Positions 8,518 to 16,939 are shown, counted from the first letter of the stretch. The stretch: DNA of 64,000 nt from CATQGW01 sp964347635 (GCA_964347635.1 CAYFZI010000010.1:1-64000); one strand, 5' to 3'. Notes: a model not told the origin generated them from the letters alone. Translations and numbers: made by a program.

Positions 8518-9540
8518 TCAATCGTCCTCACGGTAGACGATTCGCACCCGCCGCGAACTCCCCTCACCGACCGATTCGGTCGTCAGCTCAGGGTCGTCCT
8601 GCACCGCGAGATGAATGATCCGCCGCTCAGCGGCCGGCATCGGGCTCAGCTCGACCGGCTCGCCGTAATCGCGCACCTCGTCCGTCGTGCGCCGCGCGAT
8701 GTCCTCCAACGCTTCCTCGCGGCGGCGTTTGTAGCCGTCGATATCGACCGTGATCGGGTTGTTGCCCTCGAGCGCATGACTGAGGATCACGTTGACGATG
8801 TACTGCAGCGCGGCGATGTGCGAGCCGTGCCGTCCGATCAGCAGTCCGAGGTCGTCGCCCTGCTTCGGCTTCACATCGAGCACGGCGATCGAGTGGTGCA
8901 GTCCGTCCATCGCTGTCTCGGGCGTACGCGCTTCGACGATCGTGTCAAAGCCGATCAGATGAATGATGTCTGTGAGCAGCTCGACGGCGAACTCGCGCGG
9001 GTCGGCGGGCGGCTCGAAATCGGGGTCGGCGAGCAGCTCGAACGGGGCGATCGGCGGGCGCGGCTCGCTGCGCGGCCGCTCGCGCCCGCGCGGCCTGCCG
9101 CGCCCCCCGCCTGCAGCCGGCGCGTCGGTTTCCGCGCCGCCGCCTCGGTCCGGCCGGCGGTTGAGAACCTCCCGCGGCCGCCCGCGGCGGCGGTGATCGG
9201 GGCTTGCCGCCTCGCCGTCCTCATTCGGCCGATTGACAATTCGGCGCTGCGCCTCGCGGCGCCCGCCGCGACGGCCGGGCTCCAGCTCCTGCGGGTCGGC
9301 GTAGTCGTCAATGCGCGGCAGCGGCTCGCGCGGACCGGTCGGTTCGCCGCCCGGCGCCGCACCCGGCAGCGCTGTCACGCGCACTGTCGCGTTGGCGTTG
9401 CCGATCCCCAGAATGCCGCTGCGGCCTTCAGAAATCACTTCCACTTCGACATCGGCGCGCGAAAGGCCGAGCCGCTTGAGCGCGCGCTGCACAGCATCGT
9501 CGACCGTGCGGCCGGAAACTTGAACCTGCTCGCTGGCCAT
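8518..9540 (-). CDS. jag: Jag/KhpB RNA-binding protein (Jag_N-KH-R3H)
   Basis: An RNA-binding protein that pairs with KhpA in firmicutes and influences cell elongation. This 340-residue version has a Jag_N domain (residues 1-55, with SGRTVDDAVQRALKRLGL and the GILGIGN end), a long Arg/Pro/Gly linker (about 65-175), a KH domain with GRHGSHIAALQYIVN (about residue 235) and an R3H domain with ERRIIHLA near residue 310. I chose ATG at 9540 because AAGGA lies nine bases upstream; in-frame starts up to 9564 exist but are less well placed. It follows yidC after 45 bp, the classical order. Confidence 0.93.
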   Translation of the reverse strand: MASEQVQVSGRTVDDAVQRALKRLGLSRADVEVEVISEGRSGILGIGNANATVRVTALPGAAPGGEPTGPREPLPRIDDYADPQELEPGRRGGRREAQRRIVNRPNEDGEAASPDHRRRGRPREVLNRRPDRGGGAETDAPAAGGGRGRPRGRERPRSEPRPPIAPFELLADPDFEPPADPREFAVELLTDIIHLIGFDTIVEARTPETAMDGLHHSIAVLDVKPKQGDDLGLLIGRHGSHIAALQYIVNVILSHALEGNNPITVDIDGYKRRREEALEDIARRTTDEVRDYGEPVELSPMPAAERRIIHLAVQDDPELTTESVGEGSSRRVRIVYREDD

Positions 9541-9585
9541 CAGTCCATCCTTCCGCTGCATCACCGAGGGCAGGAGTGCGGGGCT

Positions 9586-10578
9586 TCACCGCGTCGGCCG
9601 GCTGGCGCGCCGCCTCCGCCGCCGGCGGCGCGCGGCGCTGCTCGAGCCGCGCGCGCGGGGCGCCGGCACGGCCTCGCCGTTCTCGGACACCTCGCTGTCC
9701 GCCGCGGCGGCCTGAGCAGTGTCGGCGGTGTCGGGCGCGCGGCGCGCATCGCGCCCGTCCCGCCCGTCGGCCGCGGCGCGTGCGGCCGTACCGTTGCTGC
9801 CAACGGCGGCGGCCGGGAGCGGCTCGAGCGAGAGCAGCCAGCGCCAGGAGAACGGCTCCCGCGTGCGGTAGAAGTAGTAGTAATACGAAGTGATGATCGT
9901 GAAGAGGCTGGTCGCCACCCAGTAGAGCCCCAGGCCGGCGGGCACCTGGAAGGTGAACCAGCCGAACATGATCGGAAACAGCCACAGCATCATCCTGGTC
10001 GTCGACTGCTGCCGCTCATCGCCGGAGGCGGTGCGCGCGGTCGACAGCTTCTGCTGCACGAACGCGGTGACCGCCACGATCAGCGCCAGCGGCAAGTTCT
10101 GTTCGAAGGAGCGCGCGCCCAGATCGAGGAAGAGGAAATCGCGGTCGAGCGGGATCGCCTGGGTGATGTAGCTCCAGTCGTAGAGCCGCGTCGAGAGCGC
10201 CAGCAGCTGCTCGGGCGTGTCGCCGAGCGTGCGCCGAATGACCTGATAGAGCGCGATCCAGATCGGGATCTGCACCAACATCGGCCAGAGGCAGCCGAGC
10301 GGATTGAAGCCCGCCTCGCGGTAGAGCTTCATCGTCTCTTCCTGGCGGCGCTTGGGATCCTTGTACTTCTTCTGAATGCTCTGCATCTGCGGCTGCATCA
10401 TCTGCATCGCGCGCGTCGCGCGCAGCTGCCGCAGCGTCAACGGGTAGGTCACCGCGCGCACGATCACCGTGAAGGCGATGATCGCCAGGCCGAAGTTGTC
10501 GCCCAGCGCGTTGGCGATGATGATCAACCCGTTCATGATCGGGTTGAGCAGAATGTCGTTCCAGATGAAGTCGAACAT
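9586..10578 (-). CDS. yidC: Membrane protein insertase YidC
   Basis: Inserts and folds membrane proteins alone or with SecYEG. The 330-residue protein lacks the large periplasmic domain of the E. coli type and starts directly with membrane segments, as in monoderm bacteria. It contains the conserved cytoplasmic loop (QPQMQSIQKKYKDPKRRQEETMKLYREAGFNPLGC), the hydrophilic-groove helix with its Arg, and five predicted membrane helices up to about residue 235. There is no lipobox. The last 80 residues are polar and end in a run of arginines, a basic tail of the sort that helps YidC bind ribosomes when SRP contacts are weak. It starts 5 bp after the lipoprotein gene. Confidence 0.95.
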   Translation of the reverse strand: MFDFIWNDILLNPIMNGLIIIANALGDNFGLAIIAFTVIVRAVTYPLTLRQLRATRAMQMMQPQMQSIQKKYKDPKRRQEETMKLYREAGFNPLGCLWPMLVQIPIWIALYQVIRRTLGDTPEQLLALSTRLYDWSYITQAIPLDRDFLFLDLGARSFEQNLPLALIVAVTAFVQQKLSTARTASGDERQQSTTRMMLWLFPIMFGWFTFQVPAGLGLYWVATSLFTIITSYYYYFYRTREPFSWRWLLSLEPLPAAAVGSNGTAARAAADGRDGRDARRAPDTADTAQAAAADSEVSENGEAVPAPRARGSSSAARRRRRRRRASRPTR

Positions 10579-10583
10579 CTGCC

Positions 10584-11783
10584 TTAGCCGTCCTGCCGCG
10601 GCCAGAGCTGCTCGGCCGCGTTGATCCCCAGGATCACCTTAAAGAGGCGGCCCGATTCGTTGCTGATGTAGAGCTCGCCGCTGCGGTAGAGCACATCGGC
10701 CAGTACATCGTTGTCGACCAAGCTCGCGCTGCGCCACAAGCGGAGGCCCGTCGCAGCGTCGACCTGGTGCACGACGCCGTCGCGGGCGACGACGACAACA
10801 GTCGGCGGCGCATCGCCCCCGCGCACCACGATCGGCCGGCTGCGAATGCGCTCGCCGGCGTTGTAGGGCGAGCTCCAGCGCGCAGCGCCGCTGCGCGCAT
10901 CCCAGGCGTAGAGGTTGCCGTCTAGGTCCGCGGCGTAGACCACGCCGTCATCGATGAGCGGCGTGGACCAGAACCAGTTCGCGCCCTGCGCCGACCAGAT
11001 CGTGTCGCCGGCGCGGGGATCGAGCGCGTAGAAAGTGCGGTCGAACGCGCCGACATAGAGGACGCCCTCGCGGCCGACGATCGCCGATGCGATCCCGGCG
11101 TCGAGACGGCGCGACCAGGCGGCCGAGCCGACCGCCTCGCCGTCGAGCTGCAGCGCAGTGATCCGCCCGTCCAGCCCGGCCAAGACGAGCAGCCGGCGGC
11201 CGCCGCTCTCAATCAGCGCCGGCGCACCCCAGACAGGATGCTCCGATCCACCGTGCCAGCTCCAGACCAGATCATCAACGCTGCTCGGCGGCGACTCGAT
11301 GTTGACCGCGCTAACCCGGTAATCGGTGGTCACGACGTACAGGCGATCGGGGTGCAGCGGGTCGATCAGCGGGTTGGCGACAATCCGCGCATCACCGAAC
11401 AGCTCGGCCGCGCTGAAGACCACGCGCGCGCTGTGCCCAAGCGGGTGGAGCGCGTAGACAACGCCCTCGTCGTACTCGGCGACCAACCACTCACTGGTGA
11501 ATTCGGACCAGACCGGGTCAGCGTAGAAGGCGGTCGGCTCTAGCTCGCCGTCGAGGCCGGTGAATGTGTCGTCCTCGCGCGGGAACTGCCAGGCGGCGTT
11601 TCGGGTCAACAGATCGAGCGCGACGACCCGCCCTTCGCCGGTCGGGATCAGGATCGTGTCGGGGTTCGCCGGGTCTGCTGTCGGGGCGGCCCAGCCGTCG
11701 GGCTGATCGGCGATCTCGCAGGCGATGAGGAGCGGCGCGAGCAGCAGGATCGGCAGCAGAAGCAGCAAGCGGCGGTGTTTCAC
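10584..11783 (-). CDS. PQQ-like beta-propeller lipoprotein between yidD and yidC
   Basis: A 399-residue exported lipoprotein. The start GTG (11783) overlaps the yidD stop (GTGA) and gives MKHRRLLLLLPILLLAPLLIAC, a textbook lipoprotein signal with the lipid-modified Cys at residue 22. The mature part is a series of blade-like repeats with the form V-Y-A-D/G-x-D-G-x-x-Y-A-x-D-x-x-x-G-x-x-x-W (for example VVYAADLDGNLYAWDARSGAARW), typical of PQQ/BamB-type propellers. The catalytic residues of PQQ dehydrogenases are not evident. Its place inside the conserved rnpA-yidD-yidC block suggests a role in envelope biogenesis, which is inference. The first codons lie within a parS site. Confidence 0.87.
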   Translation of the reverse strand: MKHRRLLLLLPILLLAPLLIACEIADQPDGWAAPTADPANPDTILIPTGEGRVVALDLLTRNAAWQFPREDDTFTGLDGELEPTAFYADPVWSEFTSEWLVAEYDEGVVYALHPLGHSARVVFSAAELFGDARIVANPLIDPLHPDRLYVVTTDYRVSAVNIESPPSSVDDLVWSWHGGSEHPVWGAPALIESGGRRLLVLAGLDGRITALQLDGEAVGSAAWSRRLDAGIASAIVGREGVLYVGAFDRTFYALDPRAGDTIWSAQGANWFWSTPLIDDGVVYAADLDGNLYAWDARSGAARWSSPYNAGERIRSRPIVVRGGDAPPTVVVVARDGVVHQVDAATGLRLWRSASLVDNDVLADVLYRSGELYISNESGRLFKVILGINAAEQLWPRQDG

Positions 11784-11791
11784 GTGAAACT
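11776..11791. promoter_or_regulatory. Second parS site (15/16), inside the yidD/lipoprotein overlap
   Basis: TGTTTCACGTGAAACT differs from the perfect parS at 6661 only in the last base. It spans the stop codon of yidD and the GTG start of the beta-propeller lipoprotein, so both reading frames are written through a ParB-binding site. Confidence 0.88.
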
Positions 11792-12049
11792 TCGCTTCTG
11801 GGAGGCCCGCACCGGGTCGTAGCCGCCGCGGCTGAGCGGGCTGCAGCGCAGCAAGCGCCAACCAGCGAGCACAACCCCGCGCAATGCCCCGTGCGCCTCG
11901 ACCGCCTCGAGCGCGTACTGCGAGCAGGACGGCTCGAAGCGGCAGCGCGCGCCGAGCGCGCTGAAGAGCGGCGAGAGCCGCGATTGATAAGCGCGCAGCG
12001 CCGCGATTAGCAAGCGTGTTCCGCGTGCTTGAACCGCCGGTGAATCCAT
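11780..12049 (-). CDS. yidD: Membrane protein insertion efficiency factor YidD
   Basis: A small membrane-associated helper of YidC, 89 residues. The family signature CRFEPSCSQYALEAVEAHGALRG is followed by WRLLRCSPLSRGGYDPV, with the conserved cysteines and the amphipathic N-terminal helix (LLIAALRAYQSRLSP). The ATG at 12049 overlaps the rnpA stop by one base (TGATG), so rnpA-yidD are translationally coupled. Only the basic end of the protein falls in the parS sequence. Confidence 0.95.
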   Translation of the reverse strand: MDSPAVQARGTRLLIAALRAYQSRLSPLFSALGARCRFEPSCSQYALEAVEAHGALRGVVLAGWRLLRCSPLSRGGYDPVRASQKRSFT

Positions 12050-12399
12050 CAACCGCGGCCGCCCCTTCCCCCGCTGCGCCGCGCCGCTGCACGAATCAGG
12101 CCGCTGAGCAGCGTATGCAGCTCGCTGAAGCTGGCCTGCTCGGCTCCGCTCCGGGCGATCACGACGATGTCCAGGCCGGACGCGCCGCTGCGCCGCGCCG
12201 ACTCGCGCAGTCGCCGCTTGATCCGGTTGCGCACCGCCGCACCGCCCAGCCGCGAGCTGACCGCGAAGCCGAAGCGCGCGGGCGCATCATCGCCGCGCTC
12301 TCGGGCCCGCAGCGCGAGCACACCGCGGCGAAAGCGGGCGCCCTCGCGGAAGACAGCGTCAAAGTCGCGCCGCCTGCGCAGGCGCTGATCGCGTCGCAC
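12049..12399 (-). CDS. rnpA: Ribonuclease P protein component
   Basis: The protein subunit of RNase P, which matures tRNA 5' ends. It has 116 residues, and the RNR signature is present as AAVRNRIKRRLRE (about residues 53-65), with the N-terminal RLRRRRDFDAVFREG. The start is GTG at 12399. It lies 18 bp after rpmH and overlaps yidD, the standard bacterial arrangement. Confidence 0.95.
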   Translation of the reverse strand: MRRDQRLRRRRDFDAVFREGARFRRGVLALRARERGDDAPARFGFAVSSRLGGAAVRNRIKRRLRESARRSGASGLDIVVIARSGAEQASFSELHTLLSGLIRAAARRSGGRGGRG

Positions 12400-12417
12400 G
12401 AAACGTTGAGGCGCAGA

Positions 12418-12558
12418 TCAGACGACAGTGAGCCGCTTCCGCTGGCGGCGGCGGCGGCGTTTGAGCACTGCACGGCCGGCGCGGGTCGACATCCGCTTGC
12501 GGAAGCCGTGCTCCCGCTTGCGCGGAATCCGCTTGGGCTGATATGTGCGTTTTGGCAT
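12418..12558 (-). CDS. rpmH: 50S ribosomal protein L34 (bL34)
   Basis: A 46-residue, very basic ribosomal protein. The reading begins MPKRTYQPKRIPRKREHGF, continues KRMSTRAGRAVLKRRR and ends KRLTVV, which is full-length bL34. A strong ribosome site GGAGGTGA lies just before the ATG. It is the first gene of the rpmH-rnpA-yidD-lipoprotein-yidC-jag run. dnaA, its usual divergent neighbour, is absent; a lytic transglycosylase gene lies upstream instead. Confidence 0.97.
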   Translation of the reverse strand: MPKRTYQPKRIPRKREHGFRKRMSTRAGRAVLKRRRRRQRKRLTVV

Positions 12559-12626
12559 GAAATCACCTCCACGCGAGCCAGGGCGCACATCCCTGCTGGT
12601 GGATCTGGATGCAGTTGTAGGGCCTC

Positions 12627-12654
12627 AGTATATATAGGCGCGGGCGAGCGGCAA
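12627..12654 (-). promoter_or_regulatory. Candidate promoter of the rpmH operon
   Basis: On the minus strand TTGCCG (12654-12649) and TATACT (12632-12627) are separated by 16 bases and lie about 70 bp before the rpmH start. The stretch is an A/T-rich island (TATATATACT) in GC-rich DNA. Confidence 0.5.
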
Positions 12655-12684
12655 GCAGGAACCTCACACCTCGACGCTCGCACC

Positions 12685-15009
12685 TCATTGCCCCGCCGCC
12701 TCGGCGGCGGCCAGCGCACGGTAGACAGCCCAAGACTCGATCACGCTGCGCACATACATGTGCGTTGAGCTGAAATCCATCGCAACCAAAAAGGCGTCCA
12801 CCTGCGCGTCCGCCGTCAGCGCCGACCCAGCCGCCGCGTCCTCCAGCCAGCGCGCCGCGTTGCCCGGGCCCGCGTTATAGGCCGCCAGCGCGACCTCAGC
12901 CGCAGCATCGAAGCTGCGCAGCTGCGCACCCAGGTACCAGGCGCCGTAGCGGATCGCCGTCTCTGGGCGCGCCAGACGCTCATGATCGTGCACCTCGCCG
13001 AGCGCGGCGGCAATATCCCCCCCGGTCAGCGGAATCACCTGCGTGAGGCCGATCTCGCCGGCCAGGCCGCGCGCGTCGGCGTCGTAGAGGCTTTCGCGCC
13101 GAATCAGGCTGTAGAGCAGCAGCGGATCGAGGCCTTCGCCCGCGGCAGCGCGGCCAACCAGATCGAACCAGGGCGTGGGGTAGGCGATGCGCACGAGCGC
13201 CGCCGGCGCTTGCCACCACTCTGCCCCAACCGCACGCAGGCAGGCCGTCGCGGCGGCCGCCGCCGCGCTCACCTCGCCGGCCGCGCTGAGCTGAACGGCG
13301 ATCTCCCACAGCGCCCACGCATCGCCCTCGCGGTCGGCAACCCACTGGTCCAGGTGCGCGTCGGCGGCATCGTCGAAGCCGGCGCTGCGCAGCTGCTGAG
13401 CAGCCTGCCAGTGCTGCAGGTCGAGCGTGCGATCCTCAGGTTCGGGGCCGGCCTGTTCAGCGAGCCAGTCGCCGGGGTTGAGTGCGGCGTCGATCTCAGG
13501 CTCAGGAGCGCCCCAGAGCGCTGCAGCGCGCAGTGCGTACCAGTCGCCCGGCAGCAAGTTGAACGTGCGCTCCCAGGACAGCTCAGCGTTGACCTCGTCG
13601 CCCGCTTGCCGGTAGGCGATGCCGCTCCAGAGCAGCAGCCGCTGGCGCACGGCGAGCGGCCAGTAGTCCGCGCCGGTATTTGCCGCGCCGCGGAAGCGCT
13701 GCGCCGCTTCAATCCACTCGCCCCGCCCGACCGCATACCAGGCGTGCCGCTCGGCGGCGGCCGGCGCAAACTCCGATCCAGAGTGCAAAGAAAACAGGTC
13801 TCGGTAGAGCGCCTCGCCGCTTTCGCCGCGCTGCTCCAACAGCTGCGCCGCCCACCAGTGAGCGTTGGCCGCAAGGACGTGGCCCGGATCGCGCTCGATC
13901 GCCGCCAGATAGCCGAGCAGCGCGCCATCCAGCTCGCCGAGATCCTCGTTGATCGCCGCGACGTAGTACTCAGCAGCAGCAGCCTCGGCGGAACTGGGCG
14001 GGTCGCTCAGCACCGTGATGAACAGCACCCGCGCGCTATCGAACTGGCCGTGCCGGTAGCGAACGATTCCGGCCGTGAGCGGATCAACCGCCAGCTCGCG
14101 GCTGCGCAGCTGCTCGAGCGCGGCGAGCGCTTCGGCGCGGCGCGGAAACTCCTCGATCAGCCTGCGCCAGGCTTGCTCGGCTGCCGCCGCGTCGTCCAAC
14201 TCGAGGCTCAGCGCGGCAATCCGCGCTGTCGCCGCGGGGATGTCGGGGTGATCAGCCCACGGCGCCGCCTCGATCACCTCCTGATAGCGCGCAATCGCCG
14301 CCTCAGCCTCGCCGCCCGCGTCCAGCATCGCCGCCGTGAGCCAGATCGCGCGGCGGCGCTCAAGCCCGGGCAGGCTGGGATCCGCAATCGCGCGGTCCGC
14401 GGCGCGGCGGGCCTCATCGACCCGCCCCAGCAGCTCCAGCAGGCGGGCCCGCTGCAGCTGCACCGAGGCGCGCGCCGGTCCGTCGAGCTCGAGGTAGTCG
14501 CCCAGCGCGTCCAGCGCCGGGCCCGGCTCATCCAGAGCGATCGCCGCCCGCGCGCGGAGCAGCGCGTGGCGCTGGCCCAGATCGAGCGGCAAGCGCTCAA
14601 CCGCAGCAGCGGCGCCGCGCAGCCGCTGCTCGGCATCGAGCGGACGATCAAGCCGCAGCAGCAGACGGGCCTGGTCCAGCTGCGCGTCGAGGCGCACAAC
14701 CTCGGCCAGCCCGCCGCTCGAGTCGAGCGCGCGATCGCGGCTCGCCAGCGCATCCTCCCAGAAACCGTTGTGCTCGAGCGCATCAGCTTCGGCCAGCAGC
14801 AACTCGGCGGGGCTGCGGCCCGCACGGGACGGCGGGGATGCAGCCGCCGGCTCCGCCGGCAACGGATCCGGTTCGGGATCGGGCTCGACCGATTCAGAGG
14901 CCGAAGCCTGCGGCGGCTCGGCCTGCGGCGCGTCCTCACCGCCGCAGGCAGTCAGCGTCAGCAGCGCAACCGCTGAGCCGCAGAGCACGCACAGTACGAG
15001 GAAAGGCAA
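12685..15009 (-). CDS. Lytic transglycosylase lipoprotein with TPR-like N-terminal region
   Basis: Cleaves peptidoglycan to anhydro-muropeptides at the cell surface. The 774-residue protein opens with a hydrophobic signal ending LLTLTAC (lipid-modified Cys near residue 22). A long helical, TPR-like solenoid follows (about residues 70-600), similar in layout to Slt70. The C-terminal SLT domain has the catalytic Glu at about residue 639 in SLIRRESLY, then GLTQVIPLT and the AAYNAGPG motif. The start is uncertain: TTG at 15009 is the first ordinary start codon, there is no good ribosome site, and a few more residues upstream would give the signal a basic end. Confidence 0.9.
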   Translation of the reverse strand: MPFLVLCVLCGSAVALLTLTACGGEDAPQAEPPQASASESVEPDPEPDPLPAEPAAASPPSRAGRSPAELLLAEADALEHNGFWEDALASRDRALDSSGGLAEVVRLDAQLDQARLLLRLDRPLDAEQRLRGAAAAVERLPLDLGQRHALLRARAAIALDEPGPALDALGDYLELDGPARASVQLQRARLLELLGRVDEARRAADRAIADPSLPGLERRRAIWLTAAMLDAGGEAEAAIARYQEVIEAAPWADHPDIPAATARIAALSLELDDAAAAEQAWRRLIEEFPRRAEALAALEQLRSRELAVDPLTAGIVRYRHGQFDSARVLFITVLSDPPSSAEAAAAEYYVAAINEDLGELDGALLGYLAAIERDPGHVLAANAHWWAAQLLEQRGESGEALYRDLFSLHSGSEFAPAAAERHAWYAVGRGEWIEAAQRFRGAANTGADYWPLAVRQRLLLWSGIAYRQAGDEVNAELSWERTFNLLPGDWYALRAAALWGAPEPEIDAALNPGDWLAEQAGPEPEDRTLDLQHWQAAQQLRSAGFDDAADAHLDQWVADREGDAWALWEIAVQLSAAGEVSAAAAAATACLRAVGAEWWQAPAALVRIAYPTPWFDLVGRAAAGEGLDPLLLYSLIRRESLYDADARGLAGEIGLTQVIPLTGGDIAAALGEVHDHERLARPETAIRYGAWYLGAQLRSFDAAAEVALAAYNAGPGNAARWLEDAAAGSALTADAQVDAFLVAMDFSSTHMYVRSVIESWAVYRALAAAEAAGQ

Positions 15010-15126
15010 TCGAATTGCGATGGGAAGCAGCCGCTCAGAGAAGATCCGCCCGCATCAGAGTAGCGCGAACACCGAACCCTAGCTGTGTTAACGTCAACTC
15101 CGACGCGGAGGTGGACCGGGGTAGGC

Positions 15127-16227
15127 GTGGACTCGGCAACCGGCTTGAGTTGGGTTGAGGTGGATCTCGCTGCGCTGCGGCACAACGTGGAGCTGCTGCG
15201 CCGCGCCGCCGGCGGCGCGGCGCTGGCGGCGGTGGTCAAGGCCGACGGCTATGGGCACGGCGCGGCCGCCGCCGCCCGTGCGGCGCTCGAAGCAGGAGCG
15301 GAGCGGCTCTGCGTCTTCACCGTCGGCGAGGCCGCCGCGCTGCGCCGCGCCGGCCTGCGCGCGCCGATCCTGCTGCTGGGGCCGCTGCTGCCCAACCAAC
15401 TCGAAACAGCTGTACAGCTGGAGCTGGCCGTCACAGTGCGCACAGCCACAGAGGCCCGCGCGCTCGCGCAGGCCTCGCAAACCGCGGGGCGGCGCACCGC
15501 GGTGCACATCAACATCGACGCCGGGATGCAGCGGCTCGGCCTGAGCGCGGATGCCGCGGCCCTCACCGCCGGCGCGGTGCGGGAGTCCCCGCCGCTCCGT
15601 CTGGAGGGCGTCTACACACACCTGCCCGACGCATTCGGCGGCGATCCAGCCCCCACGCGGGCAGCCTTTCGGCAGTTCTTGCAACACGCGGCGCGGATCG
15701 GCGCGCCCATCCGCCACGCTGCCGCCAGCGCCGCGCTGCTGCGCTTCCCCGAGACAGCGCTCGAAATGGTGCGCCCCGGCCTCGCGCTCTACGGCGCAGG
15801 CCCGCTGCCCGGCGCAGCCGCAAGCGGCCTGCAGCCGGCTCTCTCGTGGCGCGCACCGCTCCTGATGGTGCGCACGGTGCGCGCCGGCCAATCGGTCTCC
15901 TACGGCGGCCGCTGGACAGCGCAGCACGACTCAGTGATCGGCGTGATCGGCGCCGGCTACGCCGACGGGCTGCGGCGCTCGCTGTGGAGCAGCGGCGAAG
16001 TGCTGATCCACGGCCGCCGCGCGCCGCTGGCAGGCACGATCTGCATGGACATGGCCATGGCCGACCTCACCCACGTACCAAACGCGGCCGCAGGCGATGT
16101 GGTCACGCTGATCGGCCGCGACGGCCCTGAGCACATCTCCGCCGCCGAAATGGCCGAGCGCTGCGGCACGATCGCCTACGAGCTGCTCACCGGAATCGCT
16201 CCCCGCGTGCAGCGCATCTACACCTAG
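15127..16227 (+). CDS. alr: Alanine racemase
   Basis: Interconverts L- and D-alanine for peptidoglycan, using PLP. The catalytic lysine lies in AVVKADGYGHGA and the second catalytic residue, Tyr, in GAGYADGLRR. MVRPGLALYGAGP and GTICMDMAMADLT are further family motifs. GTG at 15127 gives 366 residues, the usual length; an in-frame GTG at 15085 would add 14 residues upstream of the conserved start and is less likely, but neither has an ideal ribosome site. The stop TAG is part of a short inverted-repeat element. Confidence 0.93.
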   Translation: MDSATGLSWVEVDLAALRHNVELLRRAAGGAALAAVVKADGYGHGAAAAARAALEAGAERLCVFTVGEAAALRRAGLRAPILLLGPLLPNQLETAVQLELAVTVRTATEARALAQASQTAGRRTAVHINIDAGMQRLGLSADAAALTAGAVRESPPLRLEGVYTHLPDAFGGDPAPTRAAFRQFLQHAARIGAPIRHAAASAALLRFPETALEMVRPGLALYGAGPLPGAAASGLQPALSWRAPLLMVRTVRAGQSVSYGGRWTAQHDSVIGVIGAGYADGLRRSLWSSGEVLIHGRRAPLAGTICMDMAMADLTHVPNAAAGDVVTLIGRDGPEHISAAEMAERCGTIAYELLTGIAPRVQRIYT

Positions 16228-16283
16228 ACCCGTCGCCTGCCTCGCGCCGGAATCCGCCCAAGGTGAAGGTGAACGGGCTCTAG
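16224..16283. repeat. REP-like inverted element after alr
   Basis: The left end CTAGACCCGT begins within the alr stop codon. The right end, on the minus strand, is CTAGAGCCCGTTCACC (16283-16268). It resembles the element at 807-906 (CTAGGGTCCGTTCAC). A shorter related string, TAGGCGTTCAC, lies at 17716-17726. The grouping rests on visual comparison only. Confidence 0.45.
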
Positions 16284-16345
16284 CAGGCCCCGGCTGGTTG
16301 TCTGGGCGGGTGCGGCTTCGTAGCATCTGCATTGGAGGTGGTGCG

Positions 16346-16939
16346 ATGGTTTGGCGGCTGATCGTGCGGGCGTCGGTGCTGCTGAGCGTGGCCGCTGCAG
16401 CCTCGTGGCTGGTCGTCTCGAGCGCCGGCGCCGAAGAGTTGGTGCAAACCGAACCGCCCCAGGACGGCGTCACCGCCGAGACGCCGCATCACATCCTGCT
16501 GACATTCAACCGCGGGCTGGCGCTGCGGCTCAACGCGCACAGCGTCCAAGTGCTCGATGCAGAGGGGCATCGGCTCGACAGCGGCGAGGCCTCGATCGCA
16601 ACCTACAGCACGCGCACCCTGATCGTGCCGCTCAGCGGCGAAGCCGAAGGCGAAGGCGAAGTCGAGGTTCGCTATGCGGTGCTGTTCGAGCGCGCAGGCG
16701 GAGAGCTGTATGAGGAGCGGGGCGGCTACCGATTCACGGTCAACCCGCTCGCGCCCGGCGAGGCCGGCGTCGCACAGCTGGCCGCGCCGCCCAAATCGAG
16801 CCAGGGCGTCGTGCTCTGGACCATCGCCGTGCTGCTCGGCGTCGCCTTCGTCGGCGCGCTGCTCTACTTCCTGCGCCTAGCCACCGGCAACGCGCGCAGC
16901 AGCCTCGAACCGCAGAACCGCACCCCGTTCGAAGACTGA
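16346..16939 (+). CDS. CopC-domain-like membrane-anchored protein
   Basis: A 197-residue exported protein. ATG at 16346 follows GGAGGTGG. Residues 1-28 are a cleavable signal ending VSSAGAEE. Residues 29-135 resemble the CopC beta-sandwich (EPPQDGVTAETPHHILLTFNRGL, SVQVLDAEGHRLDSG, TLIVPLSG, GEVEVRYAVLF, GGYRFTV). The histidine that begins mature CopC and binds Cu(II) is not found there. A single membrane helix lies at about 155-177, then a short tail. Copper binding is therefore doubtful; the domain may serve another extracellular role. Confidence 0.7.
   Translation: MVWRLIVRASVLLSVAAAASWLVVSSAGAEELVQTEPPQDGVTAETPHHILLTFNRGLALRLNAHSVQVLDAEGHRLDSGEASIATYSTRTLIVPLSGEAEGEGEVEVRYAVLFERAGGELYEERGGYRFTVNPLAPGEAGVAQLAAPPKSSQGVVLWTIAVLLGVAFVGALLYFLRLATGNARSSLEPQNRTPFED

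Noticed and set aside
12559..12684. Possible replication origin upstream of rpmH
   Set aside because: Only one A/T-rich island is present, best read as the rpmH promoter; no DnaA-box cluster was found.
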